Source: Streptomyces sp. NBC_00271 (GTDB lineage Bacteria > Actinomycetota > Actinomycetes > Streptomycetales > Streptomycetaceae). Taken from it: a DNA stretch of 64,000 nucleotides. The stretch's first letter is position 1. The number at the start of each line of letters is the position of its first letter. Shown here piece by piece: positions 8,359 to 16,737 of the stretch. The translations under genes and the position numbers were made by a program. The stretch is taken from contig NZ_CP108070.1 in NCBI RefSeq assembly GCF_036178845.1, positions 62,001 to 126,000 of the forward strand. Reading direction: 5' to 3'. The notes below the pieces were generated by a model that saw nothing but the letters and a program-made list of their open reading frames with translations, searched no databases and had not been told where the DNA came from.

Positions 8359-8391
8359 AGAGGGTCCTTACCGAATCGGTGAGGACCCTCT
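8359..8391 (+). terminator. strong hairpin terminator
   Basis: Perfect 10-bp arms AGAGGGTCCT / AGGACCCTCT enclose a second small stem (ACCG-AAT-CGGT). It follows the tRNA-Pro remnant, as expected for a tRNA terminator, and may also end kinase transcripts. Confidence 0.65.
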
Positions 8392-8482
8392 GGCCTTGCT
8401 TCCATCGACCGCGGTCTGTAAGGACGTGGGAGACTCGCGGGTGGGTAACAGGGCCGCCAGCGAGGTCTACCGGGGGATGACC

Positions 8483-8743
8483 ATGTCAACGTCGTTTGCG
8501 GGCATGCTTCTGCCGCTGATTGCCATGGTGGGGGCGATCTGGCTTGCTTGTGCTGTTCTCGGCCTCCACGCCCTGCTCCTGGGACGTATGCCAGGCCGAT
8601 GGCTACAGCGCCATGTTCGGCAGCCGAGACTCTGGGGAGCGGGTGCCCTGTTCGTTGCGTGGAGCGGGTTCGAGCATTCGTCGTTTCTCGTGGTCGGAAT
8701 CGGCCTCATCGCCTTGGGGCACGTAGTGAAGCCAGCCTCATGA
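8483..8743 (+). CDS. small membrane protein, unknown function
   Basis: 86-residue protein with a hydrophobic N-terminal helix (MLLPLIAMVGAIWLACAVLG), a basic middle segment (RMPGRWLQRHVRQPRLW) and one or two further hydrophobic stretches (GAGALFVAWSGF, FLVVGIGLIALGHVV). The ATG at 8483 follows a GGGGGA ribosome binding site; the ATG at 8477 is also possible. I do not recognise the family. It is isolated, between the tRNA remnant and the NUDIX pseudogene. Confidence 0.45.
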   Translation: MSTSFAGMLLPLIAMVGAIWLACAVLGLHALLLGRMPGRWLQRHVRQPRLWGAGALFVAWSGFEHSSFLVVGIGLIALGHVVKPAS

Positions 8744-8919
8744 TCGACTGTTAGCTCTTAACGTGTCCGTGTCTTGAGCGACGCGGCGGACGATACCGAA
8801 GGCTGAAGCGGCTGTCGGCACGTGCCATAGCCCGTGACACATCGTGCGGTCAATCACAATCAACGGCGGTTTGCTGTAGTCGAGATGCACCGCTGAGCTG
8901 GGCCCTCACCGAACCCAGG

Positions 8920-9294
8920 GTGAGCCACGCGGGCGGCCCGTACGGCTACGGCCGGTGGCACATGCCTTCCGGGAAGCTCGACCAGGGCGAGCCCCTGCCC
9001 GTCGGCGCTGCCCGCGAGCTGTACGAGGAGACCGGCATCACCGTCGACCCGGCGCACCTTCGCCTGGTCCAGGTTGTACACCACCGGCAGAGTCAGGACG
9101 TCGAGCGGATCGGCTTCTTCTTCGAAGCCACGAAGTGGGAGGGACAGCCCGTCAACAAGGAGCCAGAAAAGTGCATGACACTCGAATGGTTCACTGTCCA
9201 CGACCTGCCCGACGACATCATCGAGTAACCGGAAGCCGGCCTGAACGGCTACCTGAGCGAGAGCAGCCCTCTCGTGGAACACGGCTGGCAGTAG
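8920..9294 (+). pseudogene. NUDIX hydrolase, N-terminally truncated and with a nonsense codon
   Basis: The Nudix box is complete (GKLDQGEPLPVGAARELYEE, then TGI), with GGPYGYGRWHMPSG before it and IGFFFEATKWEG after it, as in hydrolases of nucleoside-diphosphate derivatives. Two defects are visible. The first beta strands normally found before GGPYGYGRW are missing. The frame also stops at TAA (9226-9228), after which it stays perfectly open as PEAGLNGYLSESSPLVEHGW and ends at TAG 9292-9294. Relatives have Tyr (TAC) at that position, so one base change truncated the tail. A hairpin terminator follows directly. Confidence 0.7.
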
Positions 9295-9299
9295 CGCAA

Positions 9300-9333
9300 G
9301 TTCTGGCCAGACGTACACGCGTCTGGCCAGAAC
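9300..9333 (+). terminator. hairpin terminator after the NUDIX gene
   Basis: Perfect 13-bp arms GTTCTGGCCAGAC / GTCTGGCCAGAAC around an 8-nt loop. It begins 5 bp after the ancestral stop at 9292-9294, not after the premature stop. Confidence 0.7.
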
Positions 9334-9536
9334 AACCCAGAGCGATGCGGAGGACGAAGCAAGGTGCCCCAGCTCCCCGTGAACGACGTTATGATCATTC
9401 CAGACGACCTGCCTCGCGGGAGTCCAGCTCACTGCCTGAGCGGCACCGGCCTCGTCCGAGAAGGACCCGTCTTGCCGAGGCAGGAACTCGGGTCCGATAC
9501 GCGCACTTGTTGGGTAATTACTGAGGCCCTGCGTCG

Positions 9537-11798
9537 TCAGGAATTGTCCCTGGTTCGTGCGGCCACCCACAGAGCGATCCGGGTGCGTGAGCGCAGGCCC
9601 AGTTTGTCGCGGACCTTGTCCAGGTGGGTGGCGACAGTACGCTCTGAAAGACCTAACCGTGCAGCGATCTGGCGGTTGGTCAGTCCCTCGGCGACGAGCT
9701 CGGCGACCGTGAACTCCCGGCCCGTGAGCGGGAACTGGTCCACGACGACCGCCGTGGCGTCAGAGGCCGAGCTAGGGTAGCCGCTCCCTCTCCGCAGGGC
9801 GTATGCGACGAGCCGGTCTCCCCGCAGTCGCCGGCCACCGCTGACAGCAGCGTCCTGCGCAGCGGCCGACAGCCCTGCTCGCGCACGAGCCGCGGTCAGT
9901 TCCACCCGTCGGCGCCACGGGTCCTCCGGCTCGGTGTCCAGCCGACGGCGTGCCTGCGCGCTCGCCTCGTACAAACGCAGGGCTCGCCGCAAGTCACCGC
10001 TCTCGGCGGCCACGAGGGCCAGGCCCTCGACCGGGTACAGCGCGTGGAAGCTTGCTTCGGGGACGATCCGGAGCACCTCGCCGAACAGTGCCTCGGCGTT
10101 GTCCAGACGGCCCAGGGACAGCCGTACGGCGCCGGCGGTGTGTAGGGCGGCGGCAGCCCGGCTCCAGTGCGCCTGCGCCCTGAGCACCGGAAGACAGCGA
10201 GCCATGAGCAAGTCGGCCTCGGCCTCCTCGCCCGCCTGAAGCAGGGCCCAAGCCAGGTGATGGGTGCACCATGCTGTGTCCTCCCGTCGGCCGAGCGCGG
10301 AGACGACACGCAGGCAATAGCGCAGGTCCGCGACGGCGGCGGCGAATTCACCACGGCACAGCCGTGCTGCCGCCCGCGCGTCCAGTGCATTGGCGAGACC
10401 AGCGGGGTGGTCACGCGTGCGTTCCTGGCGTACCGCCTGCTCACCAAGGCGTAGCGCTGCGGCCAGGTCGGTCTGCTGGCAGGCGACACGGGTGGCGAGT
10501 GCCGCTACCGCGCGGCCGAGGCCAGGCCCGGCAGGCAGCCGCAGAAGTCCGTCCAGTAGCGAGCGAGCGGCCGAAGGCTGTTCATGCTGGTAGTACACGC
10601 GGGCCAGTTCCAGGGCCAGCCGGTCACTCAAGGGGCCATCGCTGCCGTTGGCGCTGGCCAGGGCCGCTGCGAGATTGTCCCGTTCGCCGGTGAGCGGCCC
10701 ACCTGCCTGGTCGGCGAACACCTCGCCACCGGTGAGTTCCGCGAGGCTGCCCAGCCAGTCGAGGGACCGCCGCCGTACGGCGTCCAGCTCGCCCGACACG
10801 ATCAGACGCTCCATGGCGCAGGCGCGAACGGCGTTCAGCTGCCGGAAGCGCGCGGGGTACGCGTTGCCCGGCAGCCGTACGATCAGCGACTTGGCCTCAA
10901 GTCCGCACAAGATGCCGAGAATTTGGCATGGGGCGACGCCGCCGCCGGCGCAGACTGCCTCGGCGGCGCCTGTGTCGAATCCTCCGACGAGCACCGCGAG
11001 GCGCCGGAAAACCGCCTGTTCCGTCGGCTCGAGCAGCCGATGGCTCCAGTCGATCGCGGCGGTCAGTCCGTTGTGACGACGGGGACCGGTCCGGCTTCCG
11101 TCGGTCAGAAGCGACAGCTGGAACAGCCGGTTGTCCAGTCCGGCGAGGATGTCGCCCAGTGGGAGCGTGCCGACGCGGTGCGCCGCGAGTTCGATGCCGA
11201 GCGTCAGACCGTCCAACCGACGGCATATCTCGGCAACGGTCGCAGCGTTGCTACGCCAGAGGGTGAAGCCGGGCACACGGCTGGCGGCGCGTTCGACGAA
11301 CAAGCGGACGGCGTCCGAGCGCATGAGGGCGGCAGGGTCGTCACCGGTGCTGGTAGGCGGCAGAGACAGCTCGCCGACCCGGAACACGGTCTCTCCGGGA
11401 ACCCGCAGCGCCTCCCGGCTGGTGGCCAGGATCCGCAACCGGGGGCAGTGACTCAGCAGGGTCGCGGCCAGCTGAGCGCACGGCTCTGCCAGATGTTCGC
11501 AGTTGTCCAGGATGACAAGCCAGGAGGTGTTGCCGATCGCACGGACCAGGGCGTCGGTGCCGGATCGCCCCGCTCGCTCGCCCACGCCCAGCGCGGTGGC
11601 CACGGACTGCGCGAGCGGAGCGTCGTCGTGCAGCGAGTCGAGTTCGATCAGGTCAACCCGCGCGTAGCGCCCAGGCAGCCCTTTGGCGAACTCCAGCGCC
11701 AGCCGCGTCTTGCCGACGCCTCCGGCTCCGGTCAGCGTGAGCAAGCGCGATGTCCTCAGCAGGGTGCGCAGGACGGAGAGTTCCTGGCGTCGCCCCAC
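9537..11798 (-). CDS. LuxR-family regulator with NB-ARC-type ATPase and TPR-like domain
   Basis: 753-residue ATPase regulator. The N-terminal Walker A is GAGGVGKT (about residues 24-31), Walker B is LVILDNCEH, and sensor motifs include ILATSREALRVPGE; this is the signal-transduction ATPase type seen in actinobacterial LuxR proteins. A long alpha-helical TPR-like middle section follows. The C-terminal HTH reads LTGREFTVAELVAEGLTNRQ then IAARLGLSERTVATHLDKVR. The start is a GTG at 11798 within FVGRRQEL; the usual preceding residues (LPRALDSF) are encoded but an in-frame TAG lies 11 codons upstream of them, so a few residues may have been lost. No target gene is obvious nearby. Confidence 0.82.
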   Translation of the reverse strand: MGRRQELSVLRTLLRTSRLLTLTGAGGVGKTRLALEFAKGLPGRYARVDLIELDSLHDDAPLAQSVATALGVGERAGRSGTDALVRAIGNTSWLVILDNCEHLAEPCAQLAATLLSHCPRLRILATSREALRVPGETVFRVGELSLPPTSTGDDPAALMRSDAVRLFVERAASRVPGFTLWRSNAATVAEICRRLDGLTLGIELAAHRVGTLPLGDILAGLDNRLFQLSLLTDGSRTGPRRHNGLTAAIDWSHRLLEPTEQAVFRRLAVLVGGFDTGAAEAVCAGGGVAPCQILGILCGLEAKSLIVRLPGNAYPARFRQLNAVRACAMERLIVSGELDAVRRRSLDWLGSLAELTGGEVFADQAGGPLTGERDNLAAALASANGSDGPLSDRLALELARVYYQHEQPSAARSLLDGLLRLPAGPGLGRAVAALATRVACQQTDLAAALRLGEQAVRQERTRDHPAGLANALDARAAARLCRGEFAAAVADLRYCLRVVSALGRREDTAWCTHHLAWALLQAGEEAEADLLMARCLPVLRAQAHWSRAAAALHTAGAVRLSLGRLDNAEALFGEVLRIVPEASFHALYPVEGLALVAAESGDLRRALRLYEASAQARRRLDTEPEDPWRRRVELTAARARAGLSAAAQDAAVSGGRRLRGDRLVAYALRRGSGYPSSASDATAVVVDQFPLTGREFTVAELVAEGLTNRQIAARLGLSERTVATHLDKVRDKLGLRSRTRIALWVAARTRDNS

Positions 11799-12031
11799 GA
11801 AGGAGTCGAGCGCTCGCGGCAGCCCGCGACCTGGCTAGGGCGTCCGCTATCGGCCCCACCGAGGCGAGTTGAACTGGCCCCGGTTCGCGGATGATTCGTG
11901 AAGATTGGGCGCTGTGTGGTGGCCCCGGTGGGCGGCTTGATTTGGGACCACCGCTGACAAAGGTGCGGAGCGGCGAGCGCCTGGTCGGATTTCAGCGCGG
12001 GCGGTGATCTTCGGCGCGTCGAGCGAGCGCG

Positions 12032-12628
12032 TCATGCCGTATTCCCGTCGGCGTGGGTGTGGCGTGGGAGCAGGCAGTCGAAGACGACCTCTGCCAGCCT
12101 CCCGGGCCTCTCACTCGTGCCGCGTCGGCGGCCGGCCGTCAGTGCGGCCACGACGATGGCCTGCACGTCTGCTGCGTCCACGTCGTCGCGCACCGCCCCG
12201 GCCTGCTGGGCGCGGGAGAGGAGCGTGCCGAACAACTCGCGCAGCTGTGCCGCCAGTTCCTCGGCCTCGACGCCCATGGGGGCGCCCGCCGCCGTGATGG
12301 CCTCGGTCAGGTCCTGCTTCGCATCGGCCTCGGCGGTCATCCGGGCGAGGAAGGCGAAGAACGCCGGCCCGGCCTCTGCCTCGGCCAGGGTGGCGCGGGC
12401 GTCGAGCGTCAGCTGCTCCAGGTGCTCGCGCACGACCGCTTCGAACAGCACCTCCTTGGTGGGGAAGTGGCGGTGGACTGTGCCCGGCCCGACCCCGGCC
12501 CGCCGGGCGATTTCGTCCAGCGGGACCGCGAGGCCCTCGGCGGCGAAGGCTGTGCGGGCCGTTTGCAGGATGCGCTCCCGGTTGCGGCGTGCGTCTGCGC
12601 GCAAGGGGCGCTGTCGCTCGGTGGTCAA
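12032..12628 (-). CDS. TetR family transcriptional regulator
   Basis: 198-residue TetR-type repressor. The N-terminal HTH reads RILQTARTAFAAEGLAVPLD, EIARRAGVGPGTVHRHFPTK, and is followed by an all-helical ligand-binding domain. A TTG at 12628 is chosen because GGAGGG lies just upstream and family members start a few residues before RADARRNRERIL. The longer frame to 12829 crosses the promoter and the divergent gene. It is divergent from the NTF2-like gene at 12738, and the shared region holds two matching palindromes that are the likely operators. Confidence 0.8.
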   Translation of the reverse strand: MTTERQRPLRADARRNRERILQTARTAFAAEGLAVPLDEIARRAGVGPGTVHRHFPTKEVLFEAVVREHLEQLTLDARATLAEAEAGPAFFAFLARMTAEADAKQDLTEAITAAGAPMGVEAEELAAQLRELFGTLLSRAQQAGAVRDDVDAADVQAIVVAALTAGRRRGTSERPGRLAEVVFDCLLPRHTHADGNTA

Positions 12629-12657
12629 GTGCCCTCCAGGGACGGGGGTTTGGAGTA

Positions 12658-12687
12658 TTGATAAGCGGGGCCTGCGCCCCGTATATT
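12658..12687 (+). promoter_or_regulatory. promoter of the NTF2-like gene
   Basis: A -35 TTGATA (12658-12663) and a -10 TATATT (12682-12687) are separated by 18 bp. The first operator fills the spacer. Confidence 0.6.
12666..12681. promoter_or_regulatory. TetR operator site 1
   Basis: CGGGGCCTGCGCCCCG is a palindrome with the pattern CGGGGCCNNCGCCCCG and lies between the -35 and -10 boxes. Confidence 0.6.
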
Positions 12688-12699
12688 CAATCACGTAAC

Positions 12700-12715
12700 C
12701 GGGGCCATCGCCCCG
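12700..12715. promoter_or_regulatory. TetR operator site 2
   Basis: CGGGGCCATCGCCCCG is the same motif as site 1, centred 34 bp further downstream, just past the expected transcription start. The symmetry extends to AACCGGGGC/GCCCCGGTT (12697-12718). Confidence 0.6.
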
Positions 12716-12737
12716 GTTGCGTCGAGAGGAGTGTCCC

Positions 12738-13175
12738 ATGACCACTGCAGCACCGTGTGAAGTCCTCCAGCATTTCCTCCGTCTGACCGCCGACGGCCCC
12801 AGCGAGGCGATGGCCGACCTGTTCACCACGGACGCCGTCTTCGAGATGCCCTACCTGCCGCCGGGCGCACCCGTGCAGGAGCCGGGACGGGACGCCTTCC
12901 GGGCCCACCTTCACGAAGGGGCGAAGCTGCAGAAGTTCACGGCCGTGGACCACGTCCAGGTGCACGAGACGACCGATCCCGAACTCGTCGTCGCCGACTA
13001 CCGCCTCCACGGCCGCGTCCTGGCCACCGGGAAGCAGTTCGCCTTCGACATGGTGATGTTCGCCCGCATCCGGGACGGACTGATCACCTGGTCGCGCATC
13101 TACTCCAATCCGCTCGACGGGGCGATCGCCTTCGACGCAGCCGAGGGACTGCTCGCCGCGATCACGGCTGCTTAG
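12738..13175 (+). CDS. NTF2-like / SnoaL-type protein
   Basis: 145-residue protein with the cone-shaped NTF2-like fold found in ketosteroid isomerase and SnoaL relatives. An N-terminal helix (EVLQHFLRLTADGPSEAMAD) is followed by LFTTDAVFEMPYLPPG, and later strands include FDMVMFARIRDGLITWSRIY. The substrate is unknown. The start ATG has a GAGAGGAG ribosome binding site. The gene is divergent from a TetR gene with two shared operators, so it is probably that repressor's target and may be induced by a small hydrophobic ligand. Confidence 0.75.
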   Translation: MTTAAPCEVLQHFLRLTADGPSEAMADLFTTDAVFEMPYLPPGAPVQEPGRDAFRAHLHEGAKLQKFTAVDHVQVHETTDPELVVADYRLHGRVLATGKQFAFDMVMFARIRDGLITWSRIYSNPLDGAIAFDAAEGLLAAITAA

Positions 13176-13204
13176 GGCCCCTCGTCCCTGCTGATCACAG
13201 GCGA

Positions 13205-14032
13205 TCACTTGGTCCCGTCGGCTTTGTTCGCCCTGGTGCGAGCCAGGCGATAGGACTCGGTGCCGGTCTCGATGAGGCTGGCATTGAAGGTGAGCCGGTC
13301 CACGATCGCCGCGCAAAGCCGCGGATCAGTAAAGGTCTTGGACCAGCCCGTGAACGCCTCGTTGGAGGCAATCGCGATGCTGTTCTTCTCCTCACGCTCC
13401 GTCAGAACCTGGAAGAGCATCTCTGCGCCGCGACGGTCAAGTTCGAGATAGCCGAGCTCGTCGATCTCCAGGAGGTCGACGCGTCCGTAGCGGGCGATGG
13501 TCTTGCCCAGCTGCTTGTCGTCGGCCGCTTCGACCAGCTCGTTCACCAGGGCGGCGGCGGTGGTGTAGCGGACGCGGTAGCCGGCCATCGCGGCCGCGGT
13601 GCCCAGGCCGATCAGCAGGTGGGACTTGCCGGTGCCGGAGTCCCCGATCAGACACAGCGGGTAGCCCTTGGTGATCCAGTCGCAGGTGGCCAGGGAGTGG
13701 ATCACCGCCGGGTCGACGTTGGGGTTGGCGCGGTAGTCGAAGTCACGCAGGGACTTCTCGCGCGGGAAGTGGGCGGCCCGGATGCGGCGTTCGGCCCGGC
13801 GGCGGTCGCGGTCCTCGCACTCGGCCATCAGCTACTCGGCGAGAAAGCCCGCATAGGAGAGCCCTTCGCGTTCGGCTCGGGCGATGAGTTCGCGCCCTCG
13901 GGCTTGAGGCGGTGCAAGAGTACGCGTGTGGCCCAGCTCTACCGCCAGGGCGCCGGTGAGGTCGCCGAGGATCGCGGCGTCCGGGCCGGTGCCGGGCTTG
14001 GGAGTCAGGTCCAGCCGAGCGGGGGCGGTGAC
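13205..14032 (-). pseudogene. istB: IS21-type helper ATPase IstB, interrupted by a nonsense codon
   Basis: The part after 13828 reads as IstB: MAECEDRDRRRAERRIRAA, Walker A GDSGTGKS, Walker B DLLEIDELGYLELDRRG, then SNEAFTGWSKTF and DRLTFNASLIETG. Upstream, the same frame continues as REGLSYAGFLAE, TAG (13832-13834), LM, and further back to about 14032, so one stop codon splits the gene. No istA partner is next to it. IstB is the AAA+ helper of IS21 transposition, so this is a decayed IS21 fragment. It is different from the intact istB at 34.7 kb. Confidence 0.75.
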
Positions 14033-14156
14033 GCATGGAGGAACGTCTCCCCCACCGCAATGGCACCCCGGGACGTACCCGGTGCACCCTGGGAGTGGGC
14101 CTCTCCCGCGCCTGGAGCCACAGGCGTGTCCCGCTCTGCCGAAGGGAGGAGGCGTG

Positions 14157-14513
14157 ATGTCCTCATCGGCTGGCTGGGGCCGGCTGACGATCTACCTCGA
14201 TGAAGCGCGGCAGTGGCGGGGTCGGTCGCTGGTCGAGGAGGTCGTGCTCCGTGCGTGGGAAGGCAAGCTGCGGGGGGCAAGCGTGCGCCGTGGTATTGCA
14301 GGGTTCGGCGATGCCGGCACCGTACGCAGGCAGAGTGTGCTCCCGCTTGTTCAGCATCTGCCAGCCGAGATCGTCCTCGCCGACGACATGGTCGTCCTGC
14401 AGGCCTTCTTGACCCGCCTGGACCGTATGCAGGCGGTTCTGCTGGCGACCCTCCAACCCGTCGAGGTCGTCGATATCTCCGCCGGGGCCAGCTGCGATGC
14501 GCACGAGTGGTGA
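14157..14513 (+). CDS. DUF190 (PII-like) protein, first copy
   Basis: 118-residue DUF190 protein with a small PII-like fold. It shows the family pattern [28 protein letters not shown], a central GIAGFG and PAEIVLADD. It is more divergent than the three other copies in this locus and lacks their HKPxYTEI segment. AGGGAGGAGG precedes the ATG. It opens an apparent gene run with the second DUF190 gene (62 bp downstream) and the CrcB genes. DUF190 genes are often found next to fluoride exporters; their biochemical role is not established. Confidence 0.75.
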   Translation: MSSSAGWGRLTIYLDEARQWRGRSLVEEVVLRAWEGKLRGASVRRGIAGFGDAGTVRRQSVLPLVQHLPAEIVLADDMVVLQAFLTRLDRMQAVLLATLQPVEVVDISAGASCDAHEW

Positions 14514-14574
14514 ACGCCCCCGCCTGCGGCCATCCGCCCCATCCCGGCGATCCTCCCCGGAAAGGAAGCTTGCG

Positions 14575-15003
14575 ATGACCCCGCACCTTCCCCGGCACCA
14601 CCACGGGGACGACGACCTCCCTCCGCGCGCGCCCCGTGCGCCCCTCAAAGGCCCGGTCCTGCGCATGACCGTCTACCTCGGCGAGTGGGACCAGTACCAC
14701 CACAAGCCGGCCTACACCGAAATCTTCCACCGCGCGCACCGCGCCGGGCTCGCCGGCGCCAGCGTCTTCCGCGGCTTCGAGGGCTTCGGTGCCTCCTCGC
14801 TCGTGCACACCACCCGCCTGCTCGACCTCGCCGAAGACCTCCCCCTGACCATTGTGGTTATCGACGAGGAGGACCGCGTGCGTGCCTTCCTCCCACAGGT
14901 CCGCGACGTCGCCCCCGAGGCGCTGGTCACCCTGGAGCCGCTGCAGGCGGTCTGCCATCTCACCGGCGTGCCTCGCCCTGCCGCCGGAGAGGAGATGCGC
15001 TGA
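14575..15003 (+). CDS. DUF190 (PII-like) protein, second copy
   Basis: 142-residue DUF190 protein with a His-rich N-terminal extension ([12 protein letters not shown]). The core reads [63 protein letters not shown] lies before the ATG. It is closely similar to the copies at 15957 and 17100. A new ATG overlaps its stop (TGATG) but that frame ends after 15 codons, so a gene once coupled here seems to have been lost. Confidence 0.85.
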   Translation: MTPHLPRHHHGDDDLPPRAPRAPLKGPVLRMTVYLGEWDQYHHKPAYTEIFHRAHRAGLAGASVFRGFEGFGASSLVHTTRLLDLAEDLPLTIVVIDEEDRVRAFLPQVRDVAPEALVTLEPLQAVCHLTGVPRPAAGEEMR

Positions 15004-15429
15004 TGCCCGTCCTCATGGTCTTTCTGGCACGGGACTCCGGCCCGGCGTAGTCGGATCGAAGAGCTGGACGACCGGGTCGAGGACGTCGCATACGTCGGCT
15101 GGAGCGGTCCGCGCTCTCCACGGGGGTGTCCCGTCCCGTTCGAATTTCCCTCCCGGGCGGCAGGGCGACCAGCAGATAGGTAATTCCCGGTGAGATCACC
15201 GGCCTGTCCTGTCCCAGGTCTTGTTGCCGCTGAGTGAGCTTTGGGGTGTGACCGTCCCGCTCTTCGTTGTTTGCGAGACGGGAGTGCGGGTGGGCATGAT
15301 GCCGCGCATCCCCAGGAGCGAGGTTTAGGGTGGTCGTACGGCATCGGTGGGGTCGCAGGAGATGGTGCCCGAAGGGCGGCAGTGACGCGACGACGGTCCT
15401 TGCTCACCTGGAGCAGGGACGGGTGCACG
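15004..15429. other. interval between DUF190 and CrcB genes, probably a deletion scar
   Basis: It begins with a 15-codon frame translationally coupled to the DUF190 gene ([15 protein letters not shown]). After that an open stretch reads EELDDRVEDVAYVGWSG without an identifiable family. A near-palindrome CCGGTGAGATCACCGG lies at 15187-15202. I looked for a fluoride riboswitch upstream of CrcB and did not find a convincing one. Confidence 0.35.
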
Positions 15430-15957
15430 GTGGTCGGTGTGCAGAGGCGCGCGGGACGTAGCGGTTTGAGGAGTGTGGCCGGAGGGCTGAGGACGGTTGC
15501 CGGGCCGGCCGAGCGGGCTACGGCAGGCGAGGAGGCGCAGCTGCGGCGTGCAGCGCGCCGCCGGGAGTTCGCGGTGCTCTCTGTGATCGCCGTCGGTGGG
15601 GCGGTAGGGGCGGGCGCCCGCTACGAGGCGGGGCAGCTGTGGCCCACCGGCAGCAGCGCGTTTCCGTGGACAACGCTGGGGATCAATGCCGTTGGCTGCC
15701 TGATCATCGGCGTGTTTCTGGTGGCGGTCACCGAGGTGTGGTCGCCGCACCATCTGTTGCGGCCGTTCTTCGGCACCGGGGTGCTGGGCGGCTTCACCAC
15801 CTTCTCCACGTACTGCGCCGACATCGAGCGCCTGGTCGCACAGGAGCGGGCCGGTATTGCGCTGGCCTACCTGGCGGTGACCGTCGTGGCCGCGATGGTT
15901 GCGGTGACGATCGGCGTGGCGGCCGGGCGCCGCGCCCTAGCCGGAAGGATGCAGTAA
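15430..15957 (+). CDS. crcB: CrcB/Fluc fluoride channel subunit 1
   Basis: Fluoride exporter subunit; Fluc channels are small four-helix proteins working as antiparallel dimers in the cytoplasmic membrane. The core shows the family motifs: an N-terminal [13 protein letters not shown] helix, [19 protein letters not shown], and [20 protein letters not shown] with the GFTTFST break, then a last helix ([20 protein letters not shown]). The start is uncertain: GTG at 15430 gives a 40-residue basic N-terminus, GTG at 15475 a shorter one. Its stop overlaps the next DUF190 start (TAATG). With crcB2 downstream it may form a heterodimer. Confidence 0.85.
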   Translation: MVGVQRRAGRSGLRSVAGGLRTVAGPAERATAGEEAQLRRAARRREFAVLSVIAVGGAVGAGARYEAGQLWPTGSSAFPWTTLGINAVGCLIIGVFLVAVTEVWSPHHLLRPFFGTGVLGGFTTFSTYCADIERLVAQERAGIALAYLAVTVVAAMVAVTIGVAAGRRALAGRMQ

Positions 15958-16304
15958 TGAAGCTCACTGGTCGCGCGTTGCGCATGACGGTCTTCGTGGA
16001 CGACACAGACACCTGGCACCACAAGCCGCTTTACACCGAGATCGTGCATCGTGCTCACGCGGCGGGACTGGCCGGGGCGTCGGTCTTCCGCGGGGTGGAG
16101 GGGTTCGGGGCGTCCTCGATCGTGCACACCACCCGGTTGCTGTCGATGGCGGACGACCTGCCGACCGCGGTTGTCATCGTGGACGAGGAAGACCGGATCC
16201 GTTCCTTCCTGCCACAGCTGGACGAACTGGCCATCGAAGGCCTGGTGACCCTGGAGGAGGTTCAGGTGGTGCACTACGTGGGACGGGAGGCCGTGAGCCG
16301 ATGA
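15957..16304 (+). CDS. DUF190 (PII-like) protein, third copy
   Basis: 115-residue DUF190 protein lying between two crcB genes and overlapping both: TAATG with crcB1 and ATGA with crcB2. The core reads [55 protein letters not shown]. The tight coupling indicates that it is translated with the channel subunits. A role as cytoplasmic regulator or partner of the channel is inference. Confidence 0.88.
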   Translation: MKLTGRALRMTVFVDDTDTWHHKPLYTEIVHRAHAAGLAGASVFRGVEGFGASSIVHTTRLLSMADDLPTAVVIVDEEDRIRSFLPQLDELAIEGLVTLEEVQVVHYVGREAVSR

Positions 16305-16675
16305 GGCTCCTGCTGGTGCTGCTGGGCGGCGCCATCGGGGCCCCGCTGCGGTACCTGACCGACCGGGCGGTCCAGGCGCGCCACGACACGGTCTTCCCCT
16401 GGGGCACCTTCGCCGCCAACATCACCGGCTCGGTGATCCTCGGCGTGCTGACGGGGGCGGCGCTGTCCGGCGCCGCGTCGAAGGACGTGCAGCTGTTCCT
16501 GGGGACGGGGCTGTGCGGGGCGCTGACCACGTACTCGACGTTCTCCTACGAAACGCTGAGCCTGGCCGCGGCTGGCGCGAGGTTCCTGGCGTTCGCCAAC
16601 GTGGCGGCTTCGGTCATCGCCGGGCTCGGAGCGGTGTTCATCGGCTTGGCCGTGGCCAAGGCGGTGTTCGGATAG
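16301..16675 (+). CDS. crcB: CrcB/Fluc fluoride channel subunit 2
   Basis: 124-residue four-helix fluoride channel subunit. It has [40 protein letters not shown] (the conserved TxxxNxxG), [19 protein letters not shown] (the TTYST form of the fluoride-coordinating break) and a C-terminal helix. The N- and C-termini are short compared with subunit 1. Its start overlaps the DUF190 stop by four bases. Two different CrcB genes in one operon usually act as a heterodimer. Confidence 0.9.
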   Translation: MRLLLVLLGGAIGAPLRYLTDRAVQARHDTVFPWGTFAANITGSVILGVLTGAALSGAASKDVQLFLGTGLCGALTTYSTFSYETLSLAAAGARFLAFANVAASVIAGLGAVFIGLAVAKAVFG

Positions 16676-16737
16676 GCCCCGCCCTCACCATCCGGACACC
16701 GCTAGGGCCACCGTTCGCTCCGGCAGCGCCGCCCGCG

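Noticed and set aside
14005..14958. Minus-strand ORF of 317 codons across the DUF190 genes
   Set aside because: It is antisense to two DUF190 genes with good ribosome binding sites and family motifs.
15360..15420. Possible fluoride riboswitch upstream of crcB1 (GGAGATGGTGCCCG stretch)
   Set aside because: The 5' part loosely resembles the motif, but the conserved 3' CTGATG...CTCCT part and the pseudoknot partners are not present.
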